Shown one piece after another: positions 17,489 to 25,854 of a DNA stretch of 64,000 nucleotides; position 1 is the stretch's first letter, and the number at the start of each line of letters is the position of its first letter. The position numbers and the translations under genes were made by a program. The stretch comes from JAGVGT01 sp963807225. Its GTDB lineage: Bacteria; Desulfobacterota; Desulfobulbia; Desulfobulbales; JAGXFP01. A model generated the notes under the pieces. That model ran no database searches, was not told the DNA's origin, and saw only the letters and a program-made list of their open reading frames with translations. The stretch spans positions 372,001 through 436,000 of the forward strand of contig CAWEAD010000007.1 of NCBI GenBank assembly GCA_963807225.1, read 5' to 3'.

Positions 17489-18736
17489 TCAAATATTCCT
17501 GATACTCTCCACCGGCGGCACTCGACCGGCCCTGAATGCCGGAAAGATCCCGGCCGCCATGGTCAGAGCAAAGACCCCGGTAAGAATGGCAATGGCGCTT
17601 TCCCGGAACAGGCGGAACTTCAGGACCGGGTCGACCAGCACCCCGGCGGTGCTGTAGTCGTTGCCGATCTGGCCGGAGAGGTCGATACCTACCCTGACCA
17701 TGTAGATATACCAGGGGGCGGTGATCAGCACCCCCATCGCCAACCCGATCACTCCGATCAGAAAGGACTCCTGCAGCACCTGGATCACCACCTGACGCGG
17801 GCTGAGCCCCAAGGCCATCATCATACCGAATTCGCGGGTGCGCTCCATGACGCTCATCAACATAGTGTTCAGGATCCCGGCGGCGATCAGCAACCCTACC
17901 AGAAACTGCATCAGGTAATTGCCGGCCCGGTCGATGGCGATCAGGCCGGAGAGTTCGGCCTGGGTCTCTCGCCAGGTCAGGACCTCCAAGTCCGGCCCCG
18001 GCAGGAGCTTTCGCAGTTCGTCCCGCACCTCGTCGGTCTTCCTCTGGTCGACGATGAAGACGGAAACCAGCGAGGCCTCGTCCGGGTCGTAATGCAGGAC
18101 CTTGCGCAGACGATCCAGCGGCAAAAGCACCACGGAACCGTCGATCCCTTCCTCGCCGGTGGCGTATATTCCACGCACCCGGCTGACCCCGCTGACCATC
18201 TCGCCGTTCCGGTCGGTAAGAGTATAGATCAGTTTTCGCCCCAAATGCAGATTGAGCTTTTCGGCCATCTTGACGCCGATCAGCGCCCCGCCTGGATCAT
18301 CGTCCGAGAGGAGTTTGCCCTCCTTGAGCGAGCGGATGAAGATATTGTATTCGGCCGACTCCGCCGAAGGTTCGATGCCCATCACCTGCCCGCCGGTGCT
18401 CTTGGCGCCGCTGGCGAACATGGCCTGGCCCATGATCCGCACATAGGCGTCGCGCACCTCGGGAAGGGCACGGACCAGGTCCCTGATCTTGCCGGCTCCA
18501 TGCAGTCGCAGGGAGAGGCTGGGGGTGTCGTTGTAGCCCGGCGGCTCGATGGCCAGATGGCCGAAGCCCAAGGTGGCGCTACTGTTGATCAGGTTGGTGT
18601 AGGAGTAATCGCCGGAGGCGGTAAAGGTGACCGAAAGCAGCACCCCGAAGGCCACCGAAAAGGAGGTGATCAGGGTCCGTCGCCGATTGCGCAGCAGGTT
18701 GCGCCAGGCCATCTTGAATAGTTGCCAGAACCCCAT
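17489..18736 (-). CDS. FtsX/MacB-type ABC permease (second)
   Basis: 415 aa from ATG 18736, which opens MGFWQLFKMAWRNLLRNRRR. The longer upstream frame is rejected because it runs through the preceding gene. Four membrane segments are arranged 1+3: TM1 LITSFSVAFGVLLSVTF, a large periplasmic domain (about residues 40-270), then three C-terminal helices (NYLMQFLVGLLIAAGILNTM, FLIGVIGLAMGVLITAPWYI, and AIAILTGVFALTMAAGIFPA). Motif RTREFGMMMALGLSPRQV couples to the ATPase. Five bases separate it from permease 1. Confidence 0.9.
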   Translation of the reverse strand: MGFWQLFKMAWRNLLRNRRRTLITSFSVAFGVLLSVTFTASGDYSYTNLINSSATLGFGHLAIEPPGYNDTPSLSLRLHGAGKIRDLVRALPEVRDAYVRIMGQAMFASGAKSTGGQVMGIEPSAESAEYNIFIRSLKEGKLLSDDDPGGALIGVKMAEKLNLHLGRKLIYTLTDRNGEMVSGVSRVRGIYATGEEGIDGSVVLLPLDRLRKVLHYDPDEASLVSVFIVDQRKTDEVRDELRKLLPGPDLEVLTWRETQAELSGLIAIDRAGNYLMQFLVGLLIAAGILNTMLMSVMERTREFGMMMALGLSPRQVVIQVLQESFLIGVIGLAMGVLITAPWYIYMVRVGIDLSGQIGNDYSTAGVLVDPVLKFRLFRESAIAILTGVFALTMAAGIFPAFRAGRVPPVESIRNI

Positions 18737-18741
18737 AAACC

Positions 18742-19968
18742 TCACCGATGATGGATGGCCGCCAGGGGCTTGAGCCGGGCCGCCTTGGCGGCCGGATAGA
18801 GTACGGCGAAGAGGGCCATCGCCGCCATGACCAGCAGCGGGGTAAGCACCGTATCCCAGGTCACCCTGGTGTACCACAGCGGATCGAGAGCGATGCCGGC
18901 GATGGAGGCCGAGGTGGAGGCCAGGCTGCTAAGATCGACCGGGTGGCTTTCGCAGTAGTAGGACAGGGGCAGGGCCGTAATCAGCGCCACCCCCATGGCG
19001 ACCAGCACCTGGATCCCGGTCTCGGTGACGATCAGGAAAAAAACCTGCCGGGGCAGAACCCCCAGGGCCTTGATCACCCCGAATTCATGGATTCGTTCGA
19101 AGACCGCCATCAGCATGCTGTTCAAGGTGAGAATCCCCACCGCCGTATAGGTGACGACCAGCATCAACAGCAGGGAGTAACGCGAGATATCGAGAACCCG
19201 GGCCACCACCGGTTGCAGTTGCCGCCAGTTCCTGACTTCAAGATCCGGAAATTGAGCGGCCAGCGCCGCCGTCCGCTCGTCCAGGGTAGGGCCGTCGTCG
19301 ATTCCGTAACGTAGAGCGATCTCATGAAACCCCTCCGGCATTACCTCCAGGTCGCGGAAGGCTCCGGCGGTCATGAAGAAGCCGGCCCGGTCGATCCCCT
19401 CGCTCACCGACTTCAGAATCCCCCGAACCCGGTAAAGCTCATTGGCCATTGAACCGTCGGCCGCCTGCCCGACAATGACCACCTCGCCGCCCACCCCAAG
19501 CCCGAGGATCCGGGCCAGCTTGCGCCCCAGTACCACCCCGTCGGGATCGTTTGGATCGAGCCAGGCGCCGGCCAGCAGATGACGGTCGAGTTCGGTGACC
19601 TGTTTTTCCAGTTCCACCTCCAGGCCCCGCAACCTGACCCCGGCCGAGTTGGAACCGGCGGCTGCCAACCCGAAGGCGTAGAGGCGCGGCGCTGCTCGGT
19701 AACCTTCGGCGGCCAAGCGGTGCAAAACTTGTCCGCCATCGGCGATGGTCTTGTAAAGATCGGGATCGTCGCGGTAACCCGGAGCATGGATCTGGATCTG
19801 CCCGGCCTCCATGGCGATGGCGTTGCGCTCGGTGTTACGCAGCAGCCCTTCCATCAGGGCGGCGTAGAAGATCATGATGAAACCGGCGAACCCCATGGCC
19901 AGGATAATCACCCCGCTCCGGTGCCGGGTTCGCCAGGTATTGCGCAGGGCCCAGGTGAAGATGTTCAT
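18742..19968 (-). CDS. FtsX/MacB-type ABC permease (first)
   Basis: 408 aa from ATG 19968 (MNIFTWALRNTWRTRHRSGV). Same 1+3 topology as its neighbour: TM1 VIILAMGFAGFIMIFYAALM, a periplasmic domain, then LLLMLVVTYTAVGILTLNSM, the coupling motif RIHEFGVIKALGVLPRQV and two more helices, ending in PAAKAARLKPLAAI. The pair probably forms a heterodimer served by one LolD-type ATPase, as in LolCDE. The LolA-like gene immediately upstream strengthens the lipoprotein-handling reading, but the presence of a dedicated barrel argues for a more specialised substrate. Confidence 0.9.
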   Translation of the reverse strand: MNIFTWALRNTWRTRHRSGVIILAMGFAGFIMIFYAALMEGLLRNTERNAIAMEAGQIQIHAPGYRDDPDLYKTIADGGQVLHRLAAEGYRAAPRLYAFGLAAAGSNSAGVRLRGLEVELEKQVTELDRHLLAGAWLDPNDPDGVVLGRKLARILGLGVGGEVVIVGQAADGSMANELYRVRGILKSVSEGIDRAGFFMTAGAFRDLEVMPEGFHEIALRYGIDDGPTLDERTAALAAQFPDLEVRNWRQLQPVVARVLDISRYSLLLMLVVTYTAVGILTLNSMLMAVFERIHEFGVIKALGVLPRQVFFLIVTETGIQVLVAMGVALITALPLSYYCESHPVDLSSLASTSASIAGIALDPLWYTRVTWDTVLTPLLVMAAMALFAVLYPAAKAARLKPLAAIHHR

Positions 19969-20044
19969 GATCTCGGTTCCATGTCCCGCAATGTTGGTCG
20001 CTGGCAAGCTAGGGCTAACTGGCTAGCCGTCAAGCTATCCTAAA

Positions 20045-20833
20045 TCATCTTCTCCGCAGTTCCTGCAGCGAAAAAAAACTATCGTCCAGGTCGACTCCAA
20101 ACTCGATCTTCTCGTAGACCATCTCGGTATATTCCCCCGGTTTGTCGGCCGGCACCACCCGCATCACCGCCGGCAGCCTCCGGCCGCCCATTTCCTTGAT
20201 ATCGCTGAAGGTGATGGTCCGGGCCAGTACGCCTTCCTCGTCGTAGTATTGGGAAAGCAGGGGCAGATAACCGTCGGCCAGAACGGTGGTGTCGATCCTC
20301 CCCCAGACCACCGGCGCCTCCGGCTTGGGGACCAGGGAAAATTCGAGGATTTTTCGGCCGCCGCGCTCGCCCTCGAAGACGATATCCGGATTGTAATCCT
20401 CGGCCAGTCGGGATTCCTTGACCAAGTCGTCGTTGGTGAAGTGGCTGCCCATCCATGAACCCAGCATCATGCTGGAGGTGAGGCGGATGGTGCGATCGGT
20501 CTTGGGCAGGTAGGTATAGACCACGTTGCCGGATTTGAGAGTGATGGTGCCCTTTTCCTTGAGCGGCGACATAATCCGGATCAGGGACTTGTCCTTGCCC
20601 AGGGTCCAGCACTCCATGCGTACGGTCCTGGTGTAATGAGCGGTAACCACCCGCATGCTTAGAACCGCGTGGGAAGAATCGGACCGCCAAAGATCATCGA
20701 TCTCCGCCAAAATCCGATGAGCCCGCGCGCCGGAGGTTTCCGCGCCGACCGGGCCGGGCATGAACAGCAACACCCAGGAGCAGAGCAATAGAACCGGAAG
20801 AATGTAAGGATTGGCTTTACCGAAGGGATACAT
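20045..20833 (-). CDS. Outer-membrane lipoprotein-sorting (LolA-like) protein
   Basis: 262 aa from ATG 20833 (MYPFGKANPYILPVLLLCSW), with a signal peptide ending near GAE. The mature part follows the LolA/DUF4292-like pattern: ILAEIDDLWRSDSSHAVLSM, WTLGKDKSLIRIMSPLKEKG, TITLKSGNVVYTYLPKTDRT, SSMMLGSWMGSHFTNDDLVK and VWGRIDTTVLADGYLPLLSQ. It lies first in the operon before two permeases. Role inferred: periplasmic carrier of a lipidic or lipoprotein substrate between the permeases and the outer membrane. Its closest described relatives accompany similar FtsX/LolD transporters. Confidence 0.82.
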   Translation of the reverse strand: MYPFGKANPYILPVLLLCSWVLLFMPGPVGAETSGARAHRILAEIDDLWRSDSSHAVLSMRVVTAHYTRTVRMECWTLGKDKSLIRIMSPLKEKGTITLKSGNVVYTYLPKTDRTIRLTSSMMLGSWMGSHFTNDDLVKESRLAEDYNPDIVFEGERGGRKILEFSLVPKPEAPVVWGRIDTTVLADGYLPLLSQYYDEEGVLARTITFSDIKEMGGRRLPAVMRVVPADKPGEYTEMVYEKIEFGVDLDDSFFSLQELRRR

Positions 20834-20868
20834 GAAATTTATTCTACACCAGGCCCCGGCCCCGCCAA

Positions 20869-20900
20869 ACAAAAAAGGGAGCCCCGAAAAGGGCTCCCTT
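20869..20900 (-). terminator. Rho-independent terminator for the hexahaem cytochrome gene
   Basis: Perfect 10-bp stem AAGGGAGCCC (20875-20884) / GGGCTCCCTT (20891-20900) with a six-base loop, followed on the minus strand by TTTTTTGTTT. It closes the merR-cytochrome unit and separates it from the LolA-like operon. Confidence 0.9.
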
Positions 20901-20929
20901 GAAGTGTTTGTTGCTTTACGCTCTGCTTT

Positions 20930-22408
20930 TTAGAAGTTGGGTTCGTCGTGGCAGAGGTCGCAGTTCTGCGGGATGGTCTTGCCGCTGTTGTCCTGGTGCT
21001 CGTCATCGTGACAGCGGAAGCAGCCGAAGTTTTGATTAGCCAGGCTGTAACCGCCGTAATCGGGCGAACGATGCCCCAGATGGCCCTGGTAGGTACCCCA
21101 TGTGACATTCATATTGGGCCAGCAGTTAGCCAGATAGCCTTCGGCCAGATAGAGCCCGGCCTTCTCGATATCGCCGCGATACTTCTGCATGGCCTCGCCG
21201 TTGCGCTTGAACTGGAGATCCATCAGGGTGGTGCCGATCTTGGCCTTAGCCTCATCCCGGCTGGTGTAATCAGCTTCGATCGCGGTCAGACTGTCCTCCC
21301 GGATGCCGGGGATCTCGCCACTGATCTTCTTGCTCAACAACCCGAAATCGACGACATCCTCGGGCATGTCATAGACGTGGGTGGGACGGTTATGGCAATC
21401 GATACAATCCATGGTCCGCCACTCTCCGGCCTCACCGCTTTTTTCGGCCGCGTCATTCTTGTCAAACTCGTCACGGCTGCCGTCGGGCCGCTGGATCCGG
21501 ACCTTGGTGATATTGGCCCGCTTCTGGTCGGTGTAGAAGTACTCGACCTTGACGTCCTGGGACACATGCCAGTGGATCCCCTCGAATACCCCGGTAACCG
21601 GATTGCGACCGCCGATGTGCAGGGCGATGTCCGTAACCTGCGGATTGATCTGGTCTTCATTGGTGAAGTGTTTCATGGACTTGACCCGTTTACCGGAGAA
21701 CTTATCGGGCCAATGGCAGGATTCGCAAGTATCGCGGGCCGGCCGCAGATGCTCGACCGGGGCCGGAATCGGCTTGCTGTAGCTGTCGGTTAAAACGGCC
21801 GCCACCTGGCGCAGACCGGAGATCTTGGCCCGCACGAACCATTGGGCGCCGGGGCCGATATGGCACTCGACACAGGCAACCCCGGCGTGGGGCGAACGTT
21901 GCCAAACGGTATACTCGGGGGCCATGACCTGGTGGCAGACCACGCCGCAGAAGTAAGGAGAGTCGGTGAAATGGTAACCTTCATAACCGATCAGACCGAG
22001 GACCGAAACGTTGATAACGGTTAGTACTATGAAGACAATCAGGAACTTGCGGTGTTTATGATCGCTCAGGTTGATGTGCAGGTGCTCGCGCGGAATGCCG
22101 AACTTGTGCCACTGGCGGCGGCGGAGGAAACCGGCCACCGGAATAAGGATCAGACCGGTGAGCATGCCGCCGGGCAGGATCATATAGGTGAAGATGTTGG
22201 CGTAGGGATTTTCGACCAAGCCAAAGATATCGAAAACCAGTCCGACCACCATCAGGGTGATGCTGACGGTGGTGAGGGTCACGCCCATCAACCCCAGCGG
22301 CGAGCGCCACATCCCTCGGATAATAAAACTCCACGGTCCCCTGTCGGCACTGCTTTCAGTGTCTGGGGTCTCCTTCTGACCAGTTTCGTTTACAGCCATC
22401 TCAACCAC
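20930..22408 (-). CDS. NapC/NirT-like hexahaem membrane cytochrome c (copy 1)
   Basis: 492 aa. Three N-terminal membrane helices (about residues 38-62, 72-95, 121-143) are followed by a periplasmic domain with six haem sites: an unusual CX3CH (CGVVCH, residues 154-159), then CVECH (179), CESCH (228), CIDCH (335), CFRCH and CDLCH near the end. This suits a quinol dehydrogenase handing electrons to periplasmic partners, as do NapC/NirT and the ImcH-type proteins of Geobacter. A close paralogue lies at 30498-31967. MerR gene 77 bases upstream on the same strand, terminator directly downstream. Start could be the ATG three codons in. Confidence 0.88.
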   Translation of the reverse strand: MVEMAVNETGQKETPDTESSADRGPWSFIIRGMWRSPLGLMGVTLTTVSITLMVVGLVFDIFGLVENPYANIFTYMILPGGMLTGLILIPVAGFLRRRQWHKFGIPREHLHINLSDHKHRKFLIVFIVLTVINVSVLGLIGYEGYHFTDSPYFCGVVCHQVMAPEYTVWQRSPHAGVACVECHIGPGAQWFVRAKISGLRQVAAVLTDSYSKPIPAPVEHLRPARDTCESCHWPDKFSGKRVKSMKHFTNEDQINPQVTDIALHIGGRNPVTGVFEGIHWHVSQDVKVEYFYTDQKRANITKVRIQRPDGSRDEFDKNDAAEKSGEAGEWRTMDCIDCHNRPTHVYDMPEDVVDFGLLSKKISGEIPGIREDSLTAIEADYTSRDEAKAKIGTTLMDLQFKRNGEAMQKYRGDIEKAGLYLAEGYLANCWPNMNVTWGTYQGHLGHRSPDYGGYSLANQNFGCFRCHDDEHQDNSGKTIPQNCDLCHDEPNF

Positions 22409-22485
22409 TCCTTTTGCTTTTACATTAAATATTTAAAAATGCGGACGGCTCTGCCGCCCGAATAACCTACCTAGTATGCCGACTA

Positions 22486-22914
22486 TTACTCGGTCCCGGA
22501 AACTTTATCGCCGGCTTCTTTCATGGCCCGGACAAAAATTTCACAACTTTCGCACATCCGGGGGTCTCTCTGGCAGACGGTCCGAGCCCGCTGCCAGCAG
22601 GACTCGGTCCGGTTGACGAAGGCGGTGCAGGACTCACGCACCTGCCGGGAGCACTTCTTGATCTCCCAGCAGGGGGTCAGATCCAGCAGCCTTTTGACAC
22701 CCGGAATGCTGATGCCCTCTTCATGAATCAGCTTACGCAGACAACGGACCCACTCGATATCGTCCTGGGAGAAAAAACGTTTATTTCCCTGGCGCGCCGG
22801 TTTGAGCAATCCCTCTTCTTCGTAAATCCGCAAGGTGCGAGGATGCACGTCCAGCAATTTAGCCGCAACACTTATCGGGAAAATCGGTTTGTCGCTGTCG
22901 ATGATGGTGTTCAT
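22486..22914 (-). CDS. MerR-family regulator with a cysteine-rich C-terminus
   Basis: 142 aa. N-terminal winged helix IFPISVAAKLLDVHPRTLRI, YEEEGLLKPARQGNKRFFS is a HspR/MerR-type DNA-binding domain, followed by a short dimer helix. The C-terminal half has eight cysteines: PCWEIKKCSRQVRESC, ESCWQ, TVCQ, and RMCESCEIF, resembling the two-CW Cys pattern and well suited to a metal or Fe-S sensor. Transcribed toward and probably with the hexahaem cytochrome gene. A dyad sits in its own promoter spacer (22983-22993), with a related one before the tetrahaem operon, so autoregulation and control of the island are plausible. Ligand unknown. Confidence 0.85.
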   Translation of the reverse strand: MNTIIDSDKPIFPISVAAKLLDVHPRTLRIYEEEGLLKPARQGNKRFFSQDDIEWVRCLRKLIHEEGISIPGVKRLLDLTPCWEIKKCSRQVRESCTAFVNRTESCWQRARTVCQRDPRMCESCEIFVRAMKEAGDKVSGTE

Positions 22915-22976
22915 TTAGGGGCTCCTAACCGCAATGGCTTATTGGCACTGGCCCCACCTGAAAAAAAGGACCGGGC

Positions 22977-23007
22977 ATTATATCACGTTGTGACAATTTT
23001 TAAACAA
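22977..23007 (-). promoter_or_regulatory. Promoter of the MerR gene with a dyad in a 19-base spacer
   Basis: Minus-strand -10 TATAAT (22982-22977) is perfect; a poor -35 TTGTTT (23007-23002) is 19 bases away. The long spacer contains the dyad TCAC-GTT-GTGA (22983-22993). MerR regulators act on exactly such long spacers. The core CAC-G-TTGTG recurs as CAC-A-TTGTG at 25205-25213. Confidence 0.5.
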
Positions 23008-23155
23008 AAATATGGCAAAAAAGGGGGGAAAGACTTCCCGACCACCACCTGCTCCGGCAACCGCATGACCCCACGACCGCAAAGGCTTGTGAAGATTTGG
23101 GAGAGAAGAGAAGATCGGAGAGAACGCCGAGTCATGCGCCGAAACCGGCCATGAT

Positions 23156-24973
23156 TCAGGAAGTCTTTCCACCCCGTAAAGCCAAGATTGCACCGGTTGT
23201 GCCTGAGTCGGGTTTCTGCCACCGACTCATAATCACCGAGCCGACCGCTGCGACAATCCCGAAGGAGAAGACACTCAGGACCAGCGGCAGCCCGTTGCTG
23301 CGAAACAGGTCGACCAAAAACACCTTCAGGCAGCCGAGTACGGCCAGGGCTACAGCCACCCAGATCAACTCCAGCCGACGCTGACGACTGCCGGCCAACA
23401 GCAAGACCAGAGCGCCGCTGTTGATCAGCAACGAGCGTCCGCAACGCAGGGTATTACCGGGTTCTTCCAGAAAGAGCGGGACCAGGTGATCAAGGAGCAG
23501 GACGCCGGTATAAAAACAACCTGCCAACCCGATCAGCAGCAACAGGACCGCCGAATAATCCCGGCTATCCAAACTGGCGATCATGGTTCCGGCCGGAGGC
23601 GGATGCCGCCGGCACCATTGGTACTGGGCCAGACCACCCAAGGCCACCGCCCCGGCCGCGGCCAGGGAGGCGGGCAGAGAGCCGGGCTTCACCGAGGTCA
23701 ATACCCCGGTCATCAGTCCGATCCAGAAGCCGAAAGCCTGGAAGAGATAGGAAATCACTCGGACCACGCCGCTGTTGCATTGCCCGGAAAGACGCGCCAG
23801 ACCGTAGGCGACCAGAGCCCAACCGGGCATGGCCCAAGCCACCTGGCCCAGAAATTCCGGCAAACCCAGGGCCAGCATAACCGCCCCGGCCACCATGGCG
23901 CCGCCGATGGCGCCGCAACGACCGCTGTCCTGATGCGACAAGCGCCAGCCCGCTAGAAAGTGGACCAGAGCCAATCCCAGGGCCAGGCCTCCGAAGAGCG
24001 TGCTGTAACCCCAGAGGCCGACTACCACTACTCGTCCGGCCAGAAAGAGCAGCAGCATGTTCAGGGAAGGCAGCACGGCATCGAAGGAGTTGATCGTTTC
24101 GGCCCGGAAAAATCGGGTGCCGTAGTAACCCAGATAAAGCCCGCTGAAGGCCAGAAGTTCCGGCAGAAACCAGCTGGTGGCGAAGGGGGCCAGGTTCTCG
24201 CCATTTCGCTCGGCCATGAATAGCTTGAAGGACCAGAGAAACCAGAAGCCGAGGGCCAGCAGGGTAACCCACCATTTCAGGCTTCGGGTGACTCCTCGGT
24301 AATCGGCCAGGAGGGCGATCAGGCTGGCGGCCAGCAACAAACCGCCGGCCGCTGGAAAGATCACCCGGGGAAAATTGATCCCGAGGCCGGAGAGCACTAC
24401 CCCGATGACGCTGATCGCGAGAATACCGGAAGCCTGGTGCCGCAAGCCGATAAAGGCGCCGCCGGCCAGGGCCGCCAACAATAGCAATATGGCCGGAGCC
24501 GGCGACATGGTATGGAATCGATTCAAGCTTTCTACCACGATGGAAAACAACAGCAGTAAGCCGCAACCGGAGAAAATCGGGGCCAGCGGCCGGCGCCTGA
24601 CATATAATCCGGCACCCAGGCCAATCAGGAGGATAACATAGCCCAAGCCCAGGAGACTGCCGATCCGAAGATTAAGGTAACCGTAATCGGTAATAGTGCG
24701 GAGCAGCAAGGCAAAGACCAGGATAAAGCAGACTGCCGCCAAGCGGGGCAGCAAGGCGCTCCGGCTGAGCCAGTCACCCAACCCTTGCCGTTCCCTGTCG
24801 GGCCTGGATTCAAGTGCGGGCGCCGCCGGGGTGATTTCTTCCGGCACCACGATTCGTCCCGCCGCCAGTGCTTCGACTTTAACGGCTAACTCATCGACTC
24901 GGCGCCGTAGAGCCGCCAGTTCTGCGGCGCAGTTTTCGCTCGCGGTGGTCTTGGTGGTGGTTGCCGAACCCAT
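23156..24973 (-). CDS. DUF2339-like polytopic membrane protein
   Basis: 605 aa with a short coiled N-terminus (ELAALRRRVDELAVKVEALA) and roughly sixteen or more hydrophobic segments from about residue 75 to the end. The repeated Gly/Leu-rich helices and the pattern coiled-coil, then YGYLNLRIGSLLGLGYVILL, fit the DUF2339 family of uncharacterised membrane proteins. The function is not known. It lies between the merR gene and the divergent tetrahaem operon and shares the 25.0-25.3 kb intergenic region with the latter. Confidence 0.7.
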   Translation of the reverse strand: MGSATTTKTTASENCAAELAALRRRVDELAVKVEALAAGRIVVPEEITPAAPALESRPDRERQGLGDWLSRSALLPRLAAVCFILVFALLLRTITDYGYLNLRIGSLLGLGYVILLIGLGAGLYVRRRPLAPIFSGCGLLLLFSIVVESLNRFHTMSPAPAILLLLAALAGGAFIGLRHQASGILAISVIGVVLSGLGINFPRVIFPAAGGLLLAASLIALLADYRGVTRSLKWWVTLLALGFWFLWSFKLFMAERNGENLAPFATSWFLPELLAFSGLYLGYYGTRFFRAETINSFDAVLPSLNMLLLFLAGRVVVVGLWGYSTLFGGLALGLALVHFLAGWRLSHQDSGRCGAIGGAMVAGAVMLALGLPEFLGQVAWAMPGWALVAYGLARLSGQCNSGVVRVISYLFQAFGFWIGLMTGVLTSVKPGSLPASLAAAGAVALGGLAQYQWCRRHPPPAGTMIASLDSRDYSAVLLLLIGLAGCFYTGVLLLDHLVPLFLEEPGNTLRCGRSLLINSGALVLLLAGSRQRRLELIWVAVALAVLGCLKVFLVDLFRSNGLPLVLSVFSFGIVAAVGSVIMSRWQKPDSGTTGAILALRGGKTS

Positions 24974-25191
24974 AAATAACTCCGGATGACCTGCTCTGCT
25001 TCCCGACCCTGGTCAACGGGGAGCAATTTACTAAAGGGTTACCACAGCCCGTGACCATTAAGCAAAACCTGCCGACGGGCCCCCCATGCCATTGCCCTTC
25101 AGGCCGGAACAGCTTAGAATCTTCCCGGCACCGTGCCGCTTGACCAGTTTGTAACGATTCTGTTTCCGACCAAAAAAAATCATTTCCGCGA

Positions 25192-25220
25192 TTGCCATGC
25201 GTACCACATTGTGGTATGGA
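25192..25220 (+). promoter_or_regulatory. Candidate promoter/operator of the tetrahaem-FeS-NrfD operon
   Basis: A -35-like TTGCCA (25192-25197) and a weak -10 TATGGA (25215-25220) enclose a perfect 7-bp dyad TACCACA-T-TGTGGTA (25202-25216). This is MerR-type geometry. The core CACATTGTG is one base different from that in the merR promoter. Confidence 0.45.
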
Positions 25221-25291
25221 TAGTAGCAACATGAAAAATCGTTGTCAACAGCAAATTCTCTGCATATCTGTACTTCCGAAAAGCTAACATT

Positions 25292-25319
25292 ATATGATAT
25301 TCAAAATATGATATTCAAA
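25292..25319. repeat. Two perfect tandem 14-bp units upstream of the operon
   Basis: ATATGATATTCAAA occurs twice head to tail (25292-25305 and 25306-25319), directly before the ribosome-binding site of the leader ORF. It may be a regulatory site or an AT-rich mRNA leader. Confidence 0.75.
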
Positions 25320-25333
25320 AGCAGGAGGCCATT

Positions 25334-25387
25334 ATGAGTGTGCTGAAAGGCACGATCCTACCAGCTGAACGAGGAGAGTTCGCATGA
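25334..25387 (+). CDS. 17-codon leader peptide ORF
   Basis: A consensus ribosome-binding site (AGGAGG at 25323-25328) precedes ATG 25334, which reads MSVLKGTILPAERGEFA. The stop TGA at 25385-25387 overlaps the cytochrome's ATG at 25384 (ATGA), so translation of the short frame would be coupled to the cytochrome. A further GAGGAG just before the end serves the cytochrome itself. No cysteine or run of one amino acid is seen, so amino-acid attenuation is not suggested. Confidence 0.45.
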   Translation: MSVLKGTILPAERGEFA

Positions 25388-25854
25388 AAAATCACGTTTT
25401 AAGACCCCTGTGGGTGACCCTGGTCGCCATCGCGGCACTCCTGCTGGTCCGCCACTACATGGTGCCGCCCGACTTCGGGGTCAACGGCCGCAACTTCACT
25501 TATGGCTTCTACCGCAAGAGCGCGGTCGACGACTGGCGGAACTTCCCGGACAAGTACAAAGGCCGCCAGTACTGCAACGAGTGCCACGACGACAAGGTCA
25601 ATGAAATAAGCTCCTCCAAACACCAAAACATCCAGTGCGAGAACTGCCACGGCCCGGCCTTCGGCCACCCGGATGATCCGGAAAAACTGCCCATCGACCG
25701 CAGCCGGAATCTCTGCCTGCGCTGCCACGACCGCCTGCCCTATCCCGGCAGCCAACGCGGCACTCTGAAGGGTATCGACCCCAAGACCCATAACCCTGAT
25801 GATGCCTGCGCCGACTGCCACAATCCCCATCATCCGGATCAGGAGGTAGGCTAA
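25384..25854 (+). CDS. Membrane-anchored tetrahaem cytochrome c
   Basis: 156 aa: one N-terminal membrane helix (about residues 8-24, LWVTLVAIAALLLVRHY) serves as uncleaved anchor or signal, then four CxxCH sites at residues 64 (CNECH), 85 (CENCH), 111 (CLRCH) and 142 (CADCH). Extra histidines (HQN, HPDD, HNP, HHPD) can give the distal ligands of bis-His haems. It resembles NrfB/c3-like haem subunits that take electrons from an FeS-NrfD quinol dehydrogenase. First gene of a three-gene operon; its TAA shares a base with the next ATG (TAATG). Confidence 0.9.
   Translation: MKNHVLRPLWVTLVAIAALLLVRHYMVPPDFGVNGRNFTYGFYRKSAVDDWRNFPDKYKGRQYCNECHDDKVNEISSSKHQNIQCENCHGPAFGHPDDPEKLPIDRSRNLCLRCHDRLPYPGSQRGTLKGIDPKTHNPDDACADCHNPHHPDQEVG

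Noticed and set aside
17390..18721. 443-codon plus-strand ORF opposite the second permease
   Set aside because: His/Gln/Asp-rich translation typical of antisense frames; the permease on the other strand is clear.
23486..23956. Plus-strand ORF inside the DUF2339 gene
   Set aside because: Shadow of the membrane protein's codons, Gln/Arg-rich without hydrophobic pattern.
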